NCBI RefSeq assembly: GCF_000192795.1
Contig: NW_007360622.1
Location: 1 to 64,000 of the forward strand
Reading direction: 5' to 3'
DNA length: 64,000 nt
Source of the DNA: Vavraia culicis subsp. floridensis
Lineage: Eukaryota > Microsporidia > Pleistophoridae
Shown one piece after another: positions 61,510 to 64,000 of this stretch (its first letter is position 1; every line of letters starts with the position of its first letter). The translations under genes were made by a program, and so were the position numbers. The notes below the pieces were generated by a model. That model was given only the letters and a program-made list of their open reading frames with translations. It searched no databases and was not told where the DNA came from.

Positions 61510-62532
61510 ATGAACAAGCTTTCCAAAGAAGAAAAATTCTATCTAATCACAAGAAACTTGAAGGAGATTTTAGGATCAGACGATTTGCGGAATATCATAG
61601 ACAGGAAGGATCCTAGTGTGTACTGGGGAACAGCTACAACTGGAAAACCGCATATTGCGTATTTCCTGCCTCTCCTGAAGATAAAAGATTTTATCGATGC
61701 TGGATGCGAGGTGAAGATACTTTTGGCTGATATACACGCATTTCTGGATAATCTCAAAGCGAATTTCGATGAAATAGATAGCAGAACGGAGTACTATAAG
61801 CTTTTAATAACTGAAACGCTAAAAATGCTGAACGTGACAAAGGGTTTTACACTTGTGAAGGGAAGCGATTTCCAAACAGGGAAGAATTACACGCTTGATC
61901 TGTACAAAATATGTTCATTGACATCAGAAAGAGATGCCAGGAAGGCGGGAGCAAGCGTTGTCAAACAGCTTGACAATCCGCTCATCAGTTCGTTGATATA
62001 TCCCAGCATGCAGGCGCTCGATGAGGAGTATCTCGACGTGGACATACAGTTTGGCGGTCTTGACCAGCGGAAGATCTTCACGTATGCAATGAAGTATCTG
62101 CCTAAGCTGGGATACAAGAAGAGAATCCACCTGATGAATTTTATGGTACCGGGACTGAACGGTGACAAAATGAGCGCATCAGACATAAATTCGAAGATTG
62201 ACTTCATGGATGATGAAAAGACGATCAAGAACAAGATAAAGAAGTGTTTTTGTGAAGAGGGAAACATCGATACAGGTCTTCTGCCGCTTCTGAAACATGT
62301 GATATTCCCGGTGTTCAACATCCTTGGTAAACGGGTTATGATTAAGTGCGAGGATGGGAAAGAATTAGAATTCGGGAACTATGAAATGCTGGAGAAAATA
62401 TTTGTGGAGAGAAAAGTGCATCCCTTGGATCTTAAAATTGCGATTGGTGAAATGTTGAATGTTATTGTAGAACCGGTGAGAAAGGAGATGATGAAACACA
62501 GCGAGTTGGTAAAAAAGGCGTATAAAAAGTAA
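61510..62532 (+). CDS. TYS1: Tyrosyl-tRNA synthetase, cytosolic type
   Basis: Attaches tyrosine to tRNA-Tyr in the cytosol. It has 340 residues, only the class I catalytic core and anticodon-binding part; the EMAPII-like domain of the human enzyme is absent, as in other unicellular fungi-like forms. Motifs: YWGTATTGKPHIAYF (about 39-52), the HIGH-equivalent; GCEVKILLADIHAFLDNLKANF; SLIYPSMQALDEEYLDVDIQFGG with DQRKIF; HLMNFMVPGL; and KMSAS (about 219-223), the KMSKS-type loop in its eukaryotic spelling. The ATG is clear; CCCC is about 30 bases upstream. An AAA ATPase gene follows on the same strand. Confidence 0.96.
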   Translation: MNKLSKEEKFYLITRNLKEILGSDDLRNIIDRKDPSVYWGTATTGKPHIAYFLPLLKIKDFIDAGCEVKILLADIHAFLDNLKANFDEIDSRTEYYKLLITETLKMLNVTKGFTLVKGSDFQTGKNYTLDLYKICSLTSERDARKAGASVVKQLDNPLISSLIYPSMQALDEEYLDVDIQFGGLDQRKIFTYAMKYLPKLGYKKRIHLMNFMVPGLNGDKMSASDINSKIDFMDDEKTIKNKIKKCFCEEGNIDTGLLPLLKHVIFPVFNILGKRVMIKCEDGKELEFGNYEMLEKIFVERKVHPLDLKIAIGEMLNVIVEPVRKEMMKHSELVKKAYKK

Positions 62533-62758
62533 AAATTTGGTTATCTTAACGCTTCATTTCATCGCATATTTGATACTATACTGGATTATGTCCAATAGTC
62601 GCTCATATAGGGTGCGTAAAATTGAAACAGCAGAATGCATTTTTTAACAAATAACAGTTAAATCTATGTGTTGAACCTGTAACATCTTTTTAGGCATGTC
62701 AGCGAACTTTGTTGGTATTTTTGCAGTTATGAAATTTTTTGATATTTCACCCCACTCA

Positions 62759-64000
62759 ATGACATTCGTTCCAAAAAAAATGCCATTGGCACGTTCTAAA
62801 ATGTCTGAATTATACATAAAAGAACATTTGAAGGAGGAAAACAAAATAGATTCTGTGCATCCGGGTTTCACTTCTCTCAAGCACTTGTCATATCTGAAGC
62901 CTTTTGTGCACAAGTCGATAGTTAGCCCTCTTCTCGGAACATCAGAATATGCGCGTTTCAATCTGGTGCCAAGGAAATCAATCTTATTGGTGGGAGCAAA
63001 GAATACGGGCAAAAGATTCTTTCTAAAATCTGTCTGTGTTGAGCACAACATAAACTTTCTTGAGAGCTACATTGATAACGAGAAGGATGTTAGTGATGCA
63101 TACAGAAAGGCTTTGGATATGGAGCCGTGCCTGCTCTACGTAAGTAATCAGCTTACGAACGAGAAAGAGAAGGTTCTGCACGAAATAGAAAAGAATGCTG
63201 AGAAAGTGCGTATGAAGAAAATTTTGACGGTTTTTTCCTGTCAGTCCAGGGCATTTATTGCTGAGAACATTCCAAAGATGGTCTCTGATGAGATTTCTAT
63301 GAAAATACCAGATGAAAACGACCGGAGAAATATCTTGGAGTCTTTTGTGCTCAAAAACTTTGATAACATCAATTTCAGCGAACTTGCTAAGCTCACACCA
63401 GGTCACATGCCCATTGATTTGCACAATTTGTGTGTGTCCGCCGCATCATCAGCGATTGTGAACAATCGACAGGTCGAAATAGAGGACTTTCTACAAAATT
63501 TGGCCGGAGAGAACAAAATCACACTTGATGACATTGGAGCGCTATCAGTGGTTAAACATGAAATCGAAATGAACATTCTTTTGCCATTGCAGTTCCCTGA
63601 TAAGTTTAAACGAATGGGTATATCACGAACATCTGGTATACTGCTGTATGGTCCGCCCGGATGCGGAAAGACAATGCTAGCTAGAGCGATTGCCAACACG
63701 CTATTTTGCAACTTCATAAGTGTGCGTGGTCCTGAGCTGGTAAACAAGTATGTTGGAGACACGGAAAAGGAAATGAGAGACATTTTTAATAGGGCGAAGA
63801 ATCAGGAGCCATGCGTCCTTTTTTTTGATGAAATCGATTCGTTGTGCAGTCGAAGAACCGACAACGATTTTCAGACACGTATTGTCAACCAGATGTTGAC
63901 GCTTCTCGATGGCATTGATGATAAAGGAAAGGTGTTTATTGTTGGAGCAACCAATAGAATGCATGCTCTTGACAGTGCTATTCTGCGACCAGGTAGGTTT
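62759..64000 (+). CDS. Double AAA ATPase, 5' part, cut by window end
   Basis: The first 414 codons of a type II AAA ATPase. D1 (about 30-250) is degenerate: its P-loop reads GAKNTGKR without Ser/Thr, and the Walker B region (EPCLLYVSN) has no DE pair. D2 is intact: GPPGCGKT (about 298-305), the pore region around RGPELVNKYVGDTE, VLFFDEID as Walker B, then GATNR and the final residues RPGRF. D2 resembles Pex6 and Rix7/NVL most (DIGALSVVKHEI, NFISVRGPEL); the dead D1 points to a Pex6-like member, though microsporidia lack peroxisomes. Rix7, a 60S assembly factor, is the safer guess on biology. I use the ATG three bases after CCCCAC; an earlier in-frame ATG at 62696 is possible. Confidence 0.85.
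   Translation, partial: MTFVPKKMPLARSKMSELYIKEHLKEENKIDSVHPGFTSLKHLSYLKPFVHKSIVSPLLGTSEYARFNLVPRKSILLVGAKNTGKRFFLKSVCVEHNINFLESYIDNEKDVSDAYRKALDMEPCLLYVSNQLTNEKEKVLHEIEKNAEKVRMKKILTVFSCQSRAFIAENIPKMVSDEISMKIPDENDRRNILESFVLKNFDNINFSELAKLTPGHMPIDLHNLCVSAASSAIVNNRQVEIEDFLQNLAGENKITLDDIGALSVVKHEIEMNILLPLQFPDKFKRMGISRTSGILLYGPPGCGKTMLARAIANTLFCNFISVRGPELVNKYVGDTEKEMRDIFNRAKNQEPCVLFFDEIDSLCSRRTDNDFQTRIVNQMLTLLDGIDDKGKVFIVGATNRMHALDSAILRPGRF

Noticed and set aside
62644..63964. Long minus-strand frames across the AAA gene
   Set aside because: They are shadows of the plus-strand ATPase, which has clear catalytic motifs and runs off the window end.

Overview
The window reads as a stretch of a microsporidian (fungal-lineage) nuclear genome. 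The evidence is a compact set of mostly intron-free eukaryotic genes that are shorter than their yeast or human counterparts: RNA polymerase III largest subunit, TAF5, TAF11, a proteasome beta6 subunit, tyrosyl-tRNA synthetase without an appended domain, listerin, Nup155/170, a Tom40-like porin, and RIO1. There is no operon structure. Most start codons sit a few bases after a short C-run or G-run (CCC or GGG type), a start signal known from microsporidia. I used it to choose starts wherever a longer frame lacked a good ATG. The species cannot be fixed from the sequence alone.

Layout. 1-12 kb is relatively GC-rich by eye and carries secretory and regulatory genes: USE1 SNARE, a SED5/syntaxin-5 SNARE, PP2A B55 subunit, a YIP1 protein, TAF11, a Ser/Thr kinase and a CTLH (GID-like) protein. 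Three short-period tandem repeats lie between them. 12-17 kb is AT-rich and gene-poor; it holds one TALE homeodomain gene and degraded reading frames. 17-23 kb has exocyst SEC5 and RPC1 on the minus strand. 24-28 kb has a large predicted secreted leucine-rich protein and a small secreted proline-rich protein, followed by about 2.7 kb of decayed sequence. 31-40 kb carries a CGR1-like protein, the RNase P subunit RPR2, RCL1, TAF5, PRE7 and a LAG1 ceramide synthase. 40-52 kb carries NUP170, TRS31, a tRNA-Gly(UCC), a Tom40-like protein, eIF3b, a CAP-Gly protein, phosphatidylinositol synthase and BUD32. 52-64 kb carries a basic protein, LTN1, a stand-alone RING gene, LSM7, RIO1, TyrRS and the 5' part of a two-domain AAA ATPase that runs off the end.

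Themes. The genes cover membrane traffic (USE1, SED5, YIP1, TRS31, SEC5), lipid synthesis (PIS1, LAG1), transcription (RPC1, TAF5, TAF11), RNA processing and ribosome assembly (RPR2, RCL1, CGR1-like, RIO1, LSM7), and protein quality control (LTN1, PRE7, CTLH protein). Neighbours are not obviously functionally linked, apart from the two SNAREs near the left end.

Most interesting items: a 58-codon free-standing RING gene that copies the exact zinc-ligand spacing of the listerin RING about 1.2 kb upstream; an unannotated stretch near 38.2-38.5 kb with at least three strong RNA hairpins; a double AAA ATPase with a degenerate first domain; and several broken frames in the gene-poor parts.
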